In this document: positions 23,080 through 35,344 of the stretch, one piece after another
Numbering within the stretch: the stretch's first letter is position 1
Layout of the letters: each line of letters begins with the position of its first letter
Source: Nectonema munidae
Taxonomy: Eukaryota; Nematomorpha; Nectonematoida; Nectonematidae
Assembly (NCBI GenBank): GCA_030549495.1
Contig: JAUIRK010000898.1
Span: forward strand, 1,798,001-1,862,000
Reading direction: 5' to 3'
DNA length: 64,000 nucleotides
Notes under the pieces: generated by a model
The model's database searches: none
The model's input: the letters and a program-made list of their open reading frames with translations, nothing else
What the model was told of the DNA's origin: nothing
Position numbers and translations under genes: made by a program

Positions 23080-23450
23080 ATCTTTTTAGGGGGGTATTTT
23101 TTGATAGCAAGATTTTATGTATTCAAAAGTACTATGTTCAGTTCTTATATATTCGCAACTAGGAATCTTGCTATTCCCATGGGATGAAATTTTTTCTATT
23201 GGAAATTCGCCAATATTTTCGTATACACAAAGATTAAGATTGACAATTTTGGATGTTTTTCGATCCATGAGATTCTCCTTTTATATGAAGGATAGCGTTT
23301 CAAAACCGAATAATATCTATGTAAATATATTATATTATCTACCAATAATGTTTGATTTTTACCTTTCAGAATTTTATAAGAAGATCCATTACTCGCTTTT
23401 CTAATAAATTCTATTAAATCATCTTTTTTCAAAAAATAGTGCACTTTTGA
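23080..23450 (-). pseudogene. Probable N-terminal part of the same MULE remnant
   Basis: Minus-strand frames here (PKLSILIFVYTKILANFQ, then EYIRTEHSTFEYIKS) are in the same orientation as, and upstream of, the transposase remnant at 22034-22765. They read like its N-terminal region, but I cannot match them to a named domain. Confidence 0.3.
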
Positions 23451-23744
23451 TGAGATGCTTTACCAGCTTCCACATGAGTCATGGAAAAATAGTTTGTTGT
23501 TATATAGTTTTTCCAGTACAAAAATCTTTTTTTGTGATATTTTTTGGAACATTTTGATAGTAATTTTCAGATTTTTAATTATTCTAGGTGAAGACATAAA
23601 ACCTTGAATATAATTTTTATCATAATTTTGATTTGATGTTACTTCAATGTTATTATCAGTCTTTTTACACTCAATAATCTTTGGTTCCTTTTCTGGGGAA
23701 AAATCGAAGAAATTTGTATTTTCATTGCAAAAATTCTTTCAAAA

Positions 23745-25387
23745 AAAATTGGAAAAAACTTTTCAATCTAATCTAAAATTTACACTCCACCTCAAAAACA
23801 TATACACAAAACTCTAACCAACCCTATCCTCTCTAAGAAAAGCTATCTCATATAAGTGGGGTTTTCATCCAAAAATCTCAAAGTACATCTACAAATCTAT
23901 CATACTTACATTCATACAATATGGCTCACTTGCCTGGGGAAGCTAACTCAAATTCCAAAACTCACTAACCCATCTCAACAAAATACACTGCCTTTGCTTA
24001 TCACAATAACAAACGCATTTCACACTACTTCTACAGCAAAACTTAAACTTCTTATACATTCTCTACCCTTACACCTAAACCTTAAGAAAAACATAATTAA
24101 AAAATATCTTACTACCTTCCAATCTACACAAGATCCACATAACTTCCTGAACATTTACTCAACACACACCTCGACTTCGCTCACCTTTTTCAATTCCCTT
24201 CTTGAACAATATATGCCATAACTTACTCACTACCATGTTTTACCACACCTACACCCATACTACCCAGTTCACCCATCGAAATCGACCCCAAACTCAACTC
24301 ATATATGCAACCACAAATTCTTAGCACTCAACTCCATAAAACACTAACACAACTCAAATGCGCACCACCAAATGCATACCCTTTTTTTAATCACAATACA
24401 AGCACCCCTTTCTTCACACAACAAATGCAGACAGACAATAACACCTCCGCATACGAAACTGAAGCCCTAGCACTTTTTACATCATGCAACCACATCATTG
24501 ATAACCTAATCTTCTTTACATCCAAATTCAAGCACATAATCTTTTTCGCAGACTCACAAAACATAATAAAAGACCTACAACTTAACAGAAAAATTCCCCT
24601 TTCAACACTAAACCTAGCCAAGAAATTAATCAACTTTAGCAACCATTTCTCAATTAAACTTTTCTGGTGCCCCACCCATTCCTCCTTTTTTGAAAATTTT
24701 TTAGTAGATCTCTTATGTAAATCCACATCCATAACATCACAACATTTCTTAACCCACGCCCTCCCTCTATCCATTTTTGAAATATCCATAAATATCTCAA
24801 CTACAAATGAATGGCTTTACTCAAACAACATATCTACCCCCTTATCCCAATTTGCACTAAATAAAAACATTACTCTTCCTCGCAACATTATAAGATGTTT
24901 ACCTCACATTGCCCTTGTTACGTTTACTTCTACAATTTTAATTTGCACTCTAACCCTTTTTGCAGCTTCCGCTGCCCTTATATCGAAACTCCAATTCACA
25001 TTATCCTCTATTGCCCAATATTTTCATCAGAACGAACAAAAACTCATTGAAAAAACACATTTATATTTTAAAGATCTTCCCTCCTCTCTACTAAAATTCT
25101 TATCATACCCCAAAATCATTCACCACATCTCTCTTTTCCTTAATATAATTGAACTATTACTCTCTACCCACCAACACTTAACTCCACCCTTATTAAACAC
25201 CTTGCATAATCATACACAGGCAACCTAATTTATACTCTTTCACCTCACCAAGCTTTCTTATTTCTACTTTAGATCCTAAAACCACTACCCATCCTTACAT
25301 ATCCCCAATTTAGTAATGATGCAAGCATATCCACCAACGTTGGAAAGTGCTTAGTTATCTCCTACCTATCTACCTACCTATACCTCA
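23745..25387 (+). mobile_element. RNase H-bearing LINE, 5'-truncated copy 1
   Basis: A non-LTR retrotransposon fragment cut off at its 5' end in the late reverse-transcriptase/thumb region (IYKSIILTFIQYGSLAWG-like). It includes the ribonuclease H domain and a 3' tail of TACC/TATC repeats (about 25361-25385). RNase H together with this linker places it in the I/Jockey/R1 group. It is about 65% identical by eye to the second copy next door. The coding strand is rich in C and A, unlike the neighbouring DNA. Confidence 0.85.
24305..25228 (+). pseudogene. LINE ORF2 C-terminal part: ribonuclease H and downstream
   Basis: 307 open codons. The RNase H region has YETEALALF (Glu of the active site), then IIFFADSQNIIKDL (Asp in a DSQ motif), and later WCPTHSSFFENFLVDLL (His and final Asp). 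The first Asp-containing strand (usually TDGS) is lost upstream. The segment after 24800 has no recognised domain. The upstream part of ORF2 (23856-24221) is in another frame, so this copy is dead. Confidence 0.75.
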
Positions 25388-25739
25388 TAAGTATTAAAAA
25401 TTAGGTTTCGAATCAAATGATGTAAGAAAATTTTAAGAGGAATTAAATAATTATATAGCTAATTTTACTAACAAAAACAATTGAAAAAAATATTTGTCGT
25501 ATCTTGTAAAACTACAGTGAATAAATCAATGTCTTCATTCAAGTCCTATACTAAAGTGAAATTTCATTAGATCACCTTAAATACTGTGTAATATTAACTA
25601 TTATGTTTGGTTTAATAGTTGCTTCCAACGCATTCTTACTTTAAAATTATAGTCTAGTTTATTTTTGTAAATATATGTTAATAAAAATGGAAACAAAAAT
25701 CATAGATATTAACAAAATTTTTACCAGAAATTTATCCAC

Positions 25740-27494
25740 CCCCTTCTTGCTTTTATCAACAACAACTCTAATTTTTCTCAGGGATATTCCGACGACCTTC
25801 TTTTCTCTTTTTCTAGTTCTGAGCAAAACGAAAACCTTAAAAATCTCTTTCCCTACTAAAACAAATCTAATTCAAAGCGCAACAATACAAAATTTCTTTA
25901 ACCCTAATAAATTCTACTTAATTCATTTCACACGCAAAAGAATTAAACCTTTACCCTTGCAACTTAACACAACAAACAAATTAGATCCACAGAACCAAGT
26001 AAAATATCTTGGGCTCACTTTCCAACCCAACATAAAATTCTCTACTCATTTCAATAGCACCTCACAAAAATTAGTCAAAACTCTTTTCTCTCTTAAAAAC
26101 ACAATTTCTTACAAATGGGAACTTTCTTCAAAAATCACAAAGTTCATTTATAAAAGTCTCATTTTCCCTGTCCCTAAATATGGAATTCTTTCATGGGGCT
26201 TAGAGTTGAACAATCAGTCATCCTTTACTCATCTTAATAAAATTCATTGCCTGTGTCTCCTTTCTATCACCAATGCCTATCACACTACACCAAATACAAA
26301 ACTTGAATTATTCATTAACACACTACCCCTCCATCTCAATCTAAAGAAAACGCTTCTTAAAAATTACCTAATAACTTTCTGCTCTACACCCTTACCACAT
26401 ACTTTCACTAACCTATACACAACACAAACATCCCAATCACTGCAGTACTACAATTCCTAATTCAGTTTGCTCCTAATAAAACATCTTATCTTGTGCTACC
26501 ATTAAATCACCCAATCGAGCTCATCCACCCTTCTTCGTCTCTTCCTTACACCACTAACATCTGTCACCATAGATATCTTGTCCTAAACTCTATAGTTCAT
26601 CAACGTACAACAAATACTATAACATCGCTTTCAATTTTCACTGACGGTTCCAAATCACAACATCGCTTTTCAGCTGCATGCGCATTCTTCCTACTAAACA
26701 CAAAAAACCCATTCCTTATCCAACACACAAATCTAGATCCAGAAATCATTGCACACGAAACAGAAATTCACGCAGTATTACTATCCTGCAACATACTCCT
26801 TAATAACCTAACTTCCTTTTCTACCTCCTTCAAATATATCACTTTTTTCACAGACTCGCAAAATTTAATAAATAACCTAAAACTTGAAAACAAAATCTCA
26901 CACTCAACTAATAGTTTAGCAAGCAAACTTATTCACCTATCTAATCACTTTGAATTAAAAATCGTCCGGTGCCCAGCTCATTCCAGCTGTTTCAAAAACT
27001 ACCTTGTCGATTACGTTGCAAAAAATCTCCGATTCACAGATCCTACCCCTATTTTCTCTACCCATCTCCACATTTACAAACACAATAACTAACTCTACAC
27101 TACTGCAGTGGCAACTATCTATTGACTCAACCATCACATCACTTGTGACATCTATGCCATTATCACAACTCATTTTAGACTAACACTTTCACTCACTCCC
27201 TCGGAACATCATTCGCTGGCTCTCATCCCATTGCCCTTGTAATGCATACTTCTTCAAATTCAAACTTCACTCAAACCATCTCTGTCGTTTTAGCCATTAT
27301 CATCACTAACCCATACATTGTACAAAACAGTCTAGTGTCTACAACCATGAAAATTTCCAAATTTTCTTTTCTATTTCAGAAAGACCCACAAAGACTAAAC
27401 TTACACTTTGAAGACTAAATTCCAGCAGACTTGCAAGCATATCAGCTCCAGCTGGAAAGTGCTTAGAAATCTCCATACCTACCTACCTACCTAC
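25740..27494 (+). mobile_element. RNase H-bearing LINE, 5'-truncated copy 2
   Basis: Same family and orientation as copy 1, starting slightly earlier (within the RT catalytic region) and ending in a cleaner (TACC)n tail at 27473-27494. About 350 bp of AT-rich DNA separates the two. The shared 3' motif TGGAAAGTGCTTAG precedes the tail in both copies. Confidence 0.87.
25790..27092 (+). pseudogene. LINE ORF2 remnant: RT thumb and ribonuclease H
   Basis: First frame (25675-26460): NPNKFYLIHFTRKR, then VKYLGLTFQPNIKFSTHF and IYKSLIFPVPKYGILSWG, the classic region following the YxDD box in I/Jockey LINEs. The YxDD box itself is eroded to something like FLRDI. Second frame (26493-27092): FTDGSKSQHRFSAACAF (first Asp), HETEIHAVLLSC (Glu), FFTDSQNLINNL (Asp) and RCPAHSSCFKNYLVDYVAK (His, Asp). 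All four RNase H acidic positions are present. One frame break separates RT and RNase H. Confidence 0.83.
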
Positions 27495-27981
27495 CAAAAA
27501 TTTATCATTTAGAAATAAAAAATATAATCTTTTCCTTAGAATTTAGTAAACAGTGTTTTAACAGATCAATTCTACGACTTTTAGACGTCTGTATTATCTA
27601 CATAATTGATATATTTAGGAAACGGCCTTTTGAAATATATTAAATAAATTGAGTATCGCAAAAACTATTTTCTGTCTCGATGTTGATTAAAAATAAAGAA
27701 ATATTTATTGTACTCTTTTTTTTCATAAGATTTTTCTTTCTTTTATGCTCTATTTTCATTTTTTTTTCTTATTGAAAGCTCGCCACAGTTTGTAATTATT
27801 TTAGTTTTTAATTCAAAACAGCAATGGATTCACAGTCAACTTCATTACTTTCATATCCTGAAATTGCTGAAAACGTAATTTTTAGCTTCCACATTTATTA
27901 TATTATATTATAAAATTCAATTTTATTCCCCGGTTAACGACCAGAGTTGACTATAGCAGACTTTATAAAAAAAAATGGTCG
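27495..27981. other. Gene-free spacer
   Basis: AT-rich, no supported feature. Confidence 0.4.
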
Positions 27982-27989
27982 TCTGCGTG

Positions 27990-28147
27990 CATTGGCGGAT
28001 CCAGGGGGGGCACCTAGGATAGGCCTCTTATAAAGAATAGCTTCAGAAATTCCCCTTACTGGTTTTGCTCTTTCTAAAGCATCAAGACTTGTATGGTAGT
28101 ATTTTTAAAGTTGCTCCCCCTATGGTCAATTTCTGTATCCGCCACTG
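27990..28147. mobile_element. hAT-type MITE with 8-bp target duplication
   Basis: 158 bp. The ends CATTGGCGGATCCAGGGGGG and (complement of the right end) CAGTGGCGGATACAGAAATT pair as inverted repeats. They are flanked by TCTGCGTG (27982-27989) and TCTTCGTG (28148-28155), a 7 of 8 match. Confidence 0.85.
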
Positions 28148-28155
28148 TCTTCGTG

Positions 28156-30010
28156 TATAAATATTTTTTAATAAAAATCACCTGCTTTAAATTTCTAATC
28201 GTCTGATTATTCTGGGCGTTAACTGGGTAAATTGATATGCAAAAAAATTTATTGTGTAAAACATTATTAGTATTACGAAAATTTCATTCATTTTTAAAGC
28301 TTAATTTCTAAATAATATTTTCAGTGAAATTTTTAGTTATGTCTAATAATAATCCAAGGGTTATATAAAGTATTATTCAATGATAAACAGAGATTTTTTA
28401 AAATCCTTCGTTTTATTTTAAATCTTCAACCTTGACGATCATAAGTCATAAATTATTTTTCATTTTAAATATTAATCTATATTATTTTTCTAAGGCCTTC
28501 TTTTTTTATTTAACAATTGATTAGTGTTGTCCAAATCGATTCCTACCTACCTTCACTCCCAAAATCGGATTAAACTAAATTTAAAAAGTTAATTGATAAT
28601 TGCATACAATTTCTTTTTAAATTGAAAAATATAAAGTAACTAATCTACCTAATAAAAAATTTTTTACAATATAAATTTCTTCAGAAAACTTACAAAGAAG
28701 TAATTGAAGACAATGGTATGCTTCAGTTAAATAATTTCAATAATATCCCACCTATCCGAACAAAATTTCAAAATGAAGAAAATCTATTCACATTCATCTT
28801 TACTGTTCAGCAAGTTGCCAAAAAAGATTAGAATCTTAAAGTTTCTAATAGTTTTCTATACTATTTAGAGAAAGAAAGCGAGATTTACGTCATTCCTTCT
28901 ACCTCTTATACAATTTTGGCAAATACAAAATATCCAATGCAAATATGCTTTTTTTTTCTTTAATTCTATTCACAGTGAAACCTTCACAAAATACTTTAAT
29001 TTTTTGATAACAATAAAGAATTTGAATTTGAAATTCCGGCCTGTGGGTCACATGAGGCTCTCATTGTTAAGTGCAGCCCGTGTCCTCTTTTCGAAGATTG
29101 TGTATCTTTCCACCTGTTGAATTTGCGTTTTTTTAGGATCATTGCATTAAAAAACAATTTTTATTCATCGATCTATAGTTAATATATCTTTATTTTTAAC
29201 TGTATCTGCCTAGTTTTATAAAAAATATTAATAGTAAATAGAAAAAAAAAACAAAATATGGCTCTAACCCTATTTTTTTTCTGACTGTCGCCAGCTTCAA
29301 ACCTAGACAAGTCTGAATCAGTGTAATGATTTGGTAAGAAATTTTTTAATTAATATTGAGTATTTTATTAACTTTTAAATTAAGCTTTATTTAGTTTTAA
29401 AAAATATATCATTTTAATCTATTTGTTAAAAAAGTATCTAAGGCTAATTACATGTTTTCTTGAAATAAGGTCTTGCCTCGAATAAAATGTAAAAAAAGAA
29501 CTGCTTGTTTGAAAATAACGCCAATAGCGTAGTATTATAATGAAGCATCTAAAAAATATGGAGCTTTTAACAAAAATCATATTTCGTGCTTATTTAATAA
29601 TAATTTTTGAAAATTTAAATGATTGGTTAAGATTTTGTATAAAACATTTCATTACCAATTCATAAAAATTAAGATATTCCAAAAATCTATCATTGGAAAA
29701 AACGCTTGATTATTACTATATTCTGAAGTAATGAGCGTCCATATCTTTTTCGACGAAATACTTTGTATTTGTTGCATTACACATGATTTTTTAATTTTAT
29801 TTTATGGGCGATATACTACTTACCTTATCATTTTTCAAATATATAATAGGAAAGCAAATTAATTAGATCTTTTTTAAATAACAAAAATAAACCCATAACT
29901 GCTCATTATTTTCTTTTTTTGTCTAGGTTTTGCATACATATTGATATCAATAATAAATCTTGATCTTATTCTTCCCAAATTATATTTTAAGCATTTTTAA
30001 CCCTACTTAT
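28156..30010. other. Mostly gene-free AT-rich region with one unexplained open stretch
   Basis: At 28689-28833, after a good acceptor (TTTCTTCAG), the plus strand reads TYKEVIEDNGMLQLNNF and QNEENLFTFIFTVQQVAKKD before a stop. The amino-acid make-up looks coding, but I do not recognise it. Near 29038-29090 a GC-richer patch (GGCCTGTGGGTCACATGAGG) resembles the terminus of some hAT elements. The rest is featureless. Confidence 0.35.
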
Positions 30011-30015
30011 CTTAA

Positions 30016-30143
30016 CCCATTTACTGCCAATGTTCCTATTTTGAACATAAGTAATTTCATCTTCGTCTGCTTTTTTCAATGATTTTGAATATAAATCGTC
30101 TGCGTTTTTTAGATATCGTCTGCTTTGCTTGGCCTTAAATGGG
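30016..30143. mobile_element. TTAA-flanked MITE, copy 2
   Basis: Same unit as 17314-17443, 128 bp, flanked by TTAA (30012-30015 and 30144-30147). Over 90% identical by eye to copy 1. Confidence 0.82.
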
Positions 30144-30285
30144 TTAATGACGAACGAGGATTTATATGCACTTCAAAATTTATTATATTTTGGAATAATG
30201 TTTTCTTCAAATTTAAAATGTATACACTTTCGATTTATAATGAATATATGCCATTTCAGATCAGATATTAGAGGTTGTGTTGTTA

Positions 30286-30438
30286 TACACCATTTTCACT
30301 TTAATTTTGTCTTTTTCATTTTAAATTAGCCTTTTCTATAATTTGTCTTTTATCATTTTAAATTCTTTTTCATTTTTATTTGCTTCTTTTTTTAAATTTA
30401 ATGAGAAAGGACGAAATTAAAGTGAAAATGGTATATTT
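30286..30438. mobile_element. Short inverted-repeat element, mariner-type MITE candidate
   Basis: The left end CACCATTTTCACTTTAATTT pairs with the complement of the right end, ACCATTTTCACTTTAATTTC. A TA dinucleotide lies on both sides. About 150 bp and non-coding. Confidence 0.6.
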
Positions 30439-30439
30439 A

Positions 30440-31100
30440 AACTAAAGTTCTGCGTGTCCATGCAAGTTTGCCCACACTCTACAGCCACTTTGCATACGTC
30501 AAGGAATAAAAAATCTATTGATATCCGACCGCTTAACGCTGTGTAAAGCCGCGCGGAACAAAATTTTCTGCCTACAACCTATAGTCCCAAAAATAAACTC
30601 CTACCGAGCCCAACCCTCCAGTATTCAACATCGAATCAACGCGAAGACTAGAACTTTTTTCAGTATAAAGTCATTTACTACGGTCAGTTTATCAGATTGT
30701 AGTGGTATAGAAAGCAGGCATCTAAACAAATTTTTGTAGAAGAATTTTATTTATGAGTTCAGGGTTGCGGAATCACAGGGAAAGTATTCAGCTCCCACTC
30801 CATGTACACAATCCGTCTCCAAATAATTAAAAACAATAAATTTCACTCCAACTCTTTGCTATTCTTAAAAAAGCCGACTTCTTACTCGACTACGATTCCG
30901 AATCCTAAATTTTGTTTTCATAGATGGACAATATAAATCAAATGACACAATTGGGTATTCCAGTGCTTTCTTTGATTGTGAGTTCCACAATAAATGCTCT
31001 TTTAATAGTGAAAAGGCTTACGAGTGAGTTTTTAAAAATATAATTTTAGCTCATTGCCTCCATACCACGGTTGACAGCATGAATTATTCGAACATTCCAC
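30440..31100. other. Unexplained region with a possible exon
   Basis: 30470-30720 is more GC-rich than its neighbours, but no family is recognised. At 30928-31022, after TTTTGTTTTCATAG, the plus strand reads GQYKSNDTIGYSSAFF and DCEFHNKCSFNSEKAYE up to a GTGAGT donor-like site. It reads like a real exon or a transposon-gene piece, with two cysteines in a CEFHNKC spacing reminiscent of a MAM domain. No partner exon was found. Confidence 0.3.
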
Positions 31101-31104
31101 TGCT

Positions 31105-31520
31105 TACGTACTGCCATTCAAAATAATTTATATGATAGTTATATTTTGGAAAAGAATTTATAATATGTAGCTATAAATCATAGATTTCAAAAAAGTTAAA
31201 ATTCTCTTCCCACTGTAGATACATTTTTACACCATCGATTATAAAGCTGGATCAAATATAACACAAGGGGATCTTGGCTTAAGTTTTTTTATAACATATG
31301 GTCCAGTAGATCCATTATAGCGTCTATCATTTATAACGCGACTTTGTGGCTTGGACCCCGCCATCCTTGTTATAAAGGATCTAGCATCTATTAGGAATTG
31401 ACTAAAATACTTTTATTCTTTCCCACAAATTGTATAGTAATGTGCTGTGAATTAAATTTTGAGTAATGAAAGAAATCGTAAAGATGTTGTGAGTGTGGTA
31501 ATATCAGAATTAATTTGAGT
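31105..31520 (+). mobile_element. hAT-type repeat (GTGGTCCC family), copy A with foreign insert
   Basis: 31105-31190 and 31396-31520 match the middle of the element at 39.0 kb (TAGTTATATTTTGGAAAA; TGACTAAAATACTTTTATTC; TAATGAAAGAAA). About 200 bp between them (31190-31395) is unrelated and pogo-like in composition (TTATAACGCGACTTTGTGGC). Both outer ends are eroded. Confidence 0.6.
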
Positions 31521-32995
31521 AATATCGCCCAGGCCATTTAGGTTCATTAGATGAACATCAAATCTGAAATAAAATATATTTTATAAGTAAAGGCTGTTTC
31601 CTTGAAATAATCTCGTCTAAGGGGACGCTTCTTTGAAGTAATGTCGTCTACGTTACTTTCAAATAATGTTGTTTGGAGGCGTTTGTTTCAAAAATGTCTT
31701 AAATTTTTAGTTTCTATACACTGAAATTTTTTGCCCCCCCCCCCCCCCCCCCCTTGTTTTTTAATTTAATGACACCCCTTCTATGGGCGTGTTAAATAGG
31801 AAAAGTTTGGGAAACTCTCTTCTACAGCTTATTACTTATCCTTGAAATGCATGATGAAGATAGAAAAGATGGTTGAAGTAAGAATATAAGTCACGTGCTA
31901 CTATTCCCTTGAGCAGCATAAATTGTTGTAGATGATGAATGCTAAATTTGCTAATCAAGATATAGACAAGTACATTTTCACTAGCAAATAATTGTAGCAG
32001 TTTTATTTAACATTGATGTGTCGTGTCGTCATCATGTGATGATTACATATCTCCACTTCTCCATCAAACATTATCAAACTCAGGTTATATCTATATATAT
32101 TTATCCACCTCAGGCTTGTTGGAATGTTTCTCTGTAAGGGGAGGCGGAAGTTCAGCAAGATGTCTACAAAGTACTACATTACAATTTCATGTTATTTCAA
32201 ATAATGCTACCGTTTTTTCTATTTATAATAAATGAGGCTCTTGACATTTGTATGGAAGGTGTAATAGTCGGTAGGAAAGAGAGGAGGTAGCTGTCTAATT
32301 TATTTGTATTAATATATAATATTATAGACTTTTATTAAGATGATAAAATAATGCGTCCTATAGTTTGTCTTATTTATTGTATTACCTGGTTTTGAAGTGC
32401 TATTAGAACTCATAAGGCGCTCCCAAATTTACATGGGACCCAGCCCGCACTTTTGTTAGGTACTCGATTGGATGAAGGTGGAAATTTTTTATAAACTAAA
32501 ATTAATACTCATACATATATTGTTTTCATAAAAATGGTAACTTCTTTTTCGACTCCAATAGCTTCATTATTAGCTTACAGTTACTTCTCGTTAGATTACC
32601 AAATTTTATTTCATTTGAGAAAAGATAAGGCAGTGGACTGGAGTTTTAGATTTACTTCATTCAATTACAATAATAGTTTCGAAAAGAGAATTTCAATTAG
32701 TTTTTTTCGTGGTTTTCCTAATCTATTGATTTGGTTTCTAATCTTGGGTGAAACAATTTTGTGCAAAGAATAACGAGAATTTATATGTGAAATATATTGT
32801 ACGATTTCATTCGCATAGTATTTACTTTGCTTAGATATGTGTGCTAATTACCGATATTAGGTCATTATTTCATAAGGCTGATGTAAATATGATTAGATTT
32901 AAAAAATTGGCATTAAAAAAGAAATATGTTGAAATATCTGTTCTAAACGATAGTTTTACCTGCATATTTATTTACTCATTACTCATATATTACTT
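31521..32995. other. Spacer with a 21-nt poly-C tract
   Basis: Contains C21 at 31734-31754, followed by a hAT-like terminus read inward from 31806 (AGAGTTTCCCAAACTTTT). No coding sequence is supported; the 60-80 codon open frames here have no domain. Confidence 0.4.
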
Positions 32996-33000
32996 ATATG

Positions 33001-33148
33001 GGGGCGTGAGTAAGGTTTGCCAGATACTCGGTTTCGATAACTCAATGTCTTGGGTTCGATCCCGCATCAAACCTACTTTCCTCATAATTCGATACTAGCG
33101 GCGCAATTGTGCCATATCGATGAAAACACCCCATGGTACACCTTTACT
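33001..33148 (+). repeat. tRNA-derived SINE, copy 2
   Basis: Head with GGGTTCGATCCC B-box (about 33052), then CATCAAACCTACTTTCCTCA and GAAAACACCCCATGGTACAC, matching the other copies along about 150 bp. Confidence 0.85.
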
Positions 33149-33894
33149 AAATTAGAAAATTTTTACTTATAATTTGTAGTTTTAAATTTGAACGAAGTAT
33201 CAATCAAATAATTTTGTTGGGACAATACTTATTTTCTGACTTAAATTACTAACCTACACTCTATTTAACTTACTACCCGCATTTAATAACTAATCCAGTT
33301 GGGGTGATAATTCTACACTAACTCAACCCGAAAGACAGAGGGGGAAGGATGATGTAAGATTCTATATAATTGATACCTATTTTTAACTTTTAACTGAAAA
33401 ATTCAATCCTGTTTCTTAATGTTTTTATAAAAATATTGCAAATCCTATTCATGTAATATTTGTTGCTTCAACGTTTACAAGTTTAAATCTTAGTTCTTTT
33501 TGTAGAATTGATACTGTTGTGTTTTGATTCGTTTTTATTTATATTCTTATTCTTACTTATTACATCTTCATCACACTATCTTTATAGTTTATAAAGTTAA
33601 CAACCTTCCTTTATTATTATTGTAAGTCTTGGATAAATTATCTAGCTAGATGGATGACCTTGAGGATATGCATTTTATTATATTCATAATTCATGACATG
33701 CTCTTTGCACAGTTAGATTCTCGCTATTTCGTTTTAGCTTTTATCTTTTCTCCATCAAGCATACCAATATCTAATTGTTGCCAACTTAGATTTCTCATTT
33801 TCTTATATACCGTTGCAATTATGTTGTATCAAATGTATGATGTGCAATATGCATATTGATTGTCATAATTTAGTAGCACAACAATAGTTGTTTT
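33149..33894. other. Gene-free spacer
   Basis: AT-rich, nothing supported. Confidence 0.4.
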
Positions 33895-34586
33895 GTAATT
33901 ACTAGGGCGGGTAAAAGTCAATAAAGTCAAAACATTTCTTTAATATTTTTTCTGCCCAAAAAATACTTTTGAGTGGATTTCAAGTATATATGTGAGTTTT
34001 TTTAACTTTTTGTTAGGTCAATAAAGTCAAAAATTACACAAAGTCAAAAAACTATATATAGTCTTATGGAGAACAATACTCAATATTAAACCTCTTTTTG
34101 TAAGGTAAAATATTTTGTAAATCTATGAAGTTTATGTATATTTAAATATTTTAATAAAAAATTTTAAAATTGAGTATATTATGGGTTACCAAAACAAAAT
34201 TAAAATTTTCAAAGTTTTTCAAACTATATAAATTATTTTTTAATTTTATCAATTGTTAATTTTTGTGAAATCTGAAAAAACTTTATTATATTAATTTTGT
34301 TTTAAACTCATACTATATCAATTCACTAAATAGTCTTAAAATTGAATTGTTCGTTTTTGCGAAATTTTTTAAAACGTAAGTATTCCTACTTTATTGTGGT
34401 ACTTTTGAAAAAACTATAGAGGTGTAAAGAAGCAGAAATCCTTTGTAGATCCGTTTCTTTTTTTGTGATTTTTTTGTTATACTTGATTGTAGTTTTTTTT
34501 TCATTTTTTAAACTAAGCATCAGAACTATTTAGTTTCCTATATAAGTAGTTTTCACTATATTTCGTTTCTTTTATATTTCCATTTG

Positions 34587-35185
34587 GGTACTTTCCTGTT
34601 ATCGCCCCACCATCCCAAAATGTTATAAAACATGTATTAAAGTACACAAATGTATTTAAAAAAAACAAGTGAAAAATCTTTTAATCTGTAGGTGGATAAA
34701 ATTCAACCATATCAAAAAGAATCGCATCAAACATATTACCACCATATATAATCGAAGATGAATGACGCCAAAAAACTCAGCTAAATATCCAGATAGCATC
34801 TCTCGATTAGTTCCACATTGCCTCTTGTTTCTTACCTTTGCAGAACGCCACACACGCTCAATATGTTGAGTATGGACTCTGGTTTTGGGATCCACAAAAT
34901 TGCGGCTGTGATTTACTGTCTGATGTCAGTAATTTGGCACCCCTTTAACACCTTCATCATTAATTGTACGATAGGCACGCCACTCATCGGAAAATATAGT
35001 CGTTCCGGGACGTATGTATTGTTTGATGAGTGGCAATAATTTTCCATTTATGGGCTTTTTTTTCTATGAAAAAGGTTTTGATTAATGATATATAGTAAGT
35101 TTAATGTAGGTTAGGTTAAAACAATACAAGAATATTTATCGTGGTAGAAGAGCGATGGGTGGTAGGGCGATAACAGGAAAGTACC
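34587..35185 (-). mobile_element. Merlin (IS1016-like) element, internally shortened, perfect target duplication
   Basis: The inverted ends GGTACTTTCCTGTTATCGCC are flanked by identical TCCATTTG copies (34579-34586 and 35186-35193), the 8-bp duplication usual for Merlin. The 599-bp length is less than half that of a full element. It sits within the hAT element 33903-35864 and is therefore younger. Confidence 0.93.
34656..35047 (-). pseudogene. C-terminal part of a Merlin transposase
   Basis: The minus strand reads LLPLIKQYIRPGTTIFSDEW, with DEWRAY matching the Asp of the IS1016/Merlin (ISXO2-like) DDE domain. After a frame change it continues HQTVNHSRNFVDPKTRVHTQ and HIERVWRSAKVRNKRQCGT, with the final Glu in the IE-x-x-W motif. 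A second frame change comes near the end (GYLAEFFWR region). The N-terminal half, with the first catalytic Asp, is deleted. This is a non-autonomous copy. Confidence 0.85.
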
Positions 35186-35344
35186 TCCATTTGAATGCAA
35201 GTTCAAAAATAAATATAAATAAATGAACATAAGTCAGAGCTATAACACCGCATTATATTTATACTTTCAGTATTTGCTTTACAACTGATGCATCTATAAA
35301 CATATTTTTTAGACAGAATTAACTATTACTTACTCATCTTAGAA

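Noticed and set aside
24391-24789. 132-codon open frame, minus strand
   Set aside because: It is the mirror of the LINE RNase H reading frame; no domain of its own.
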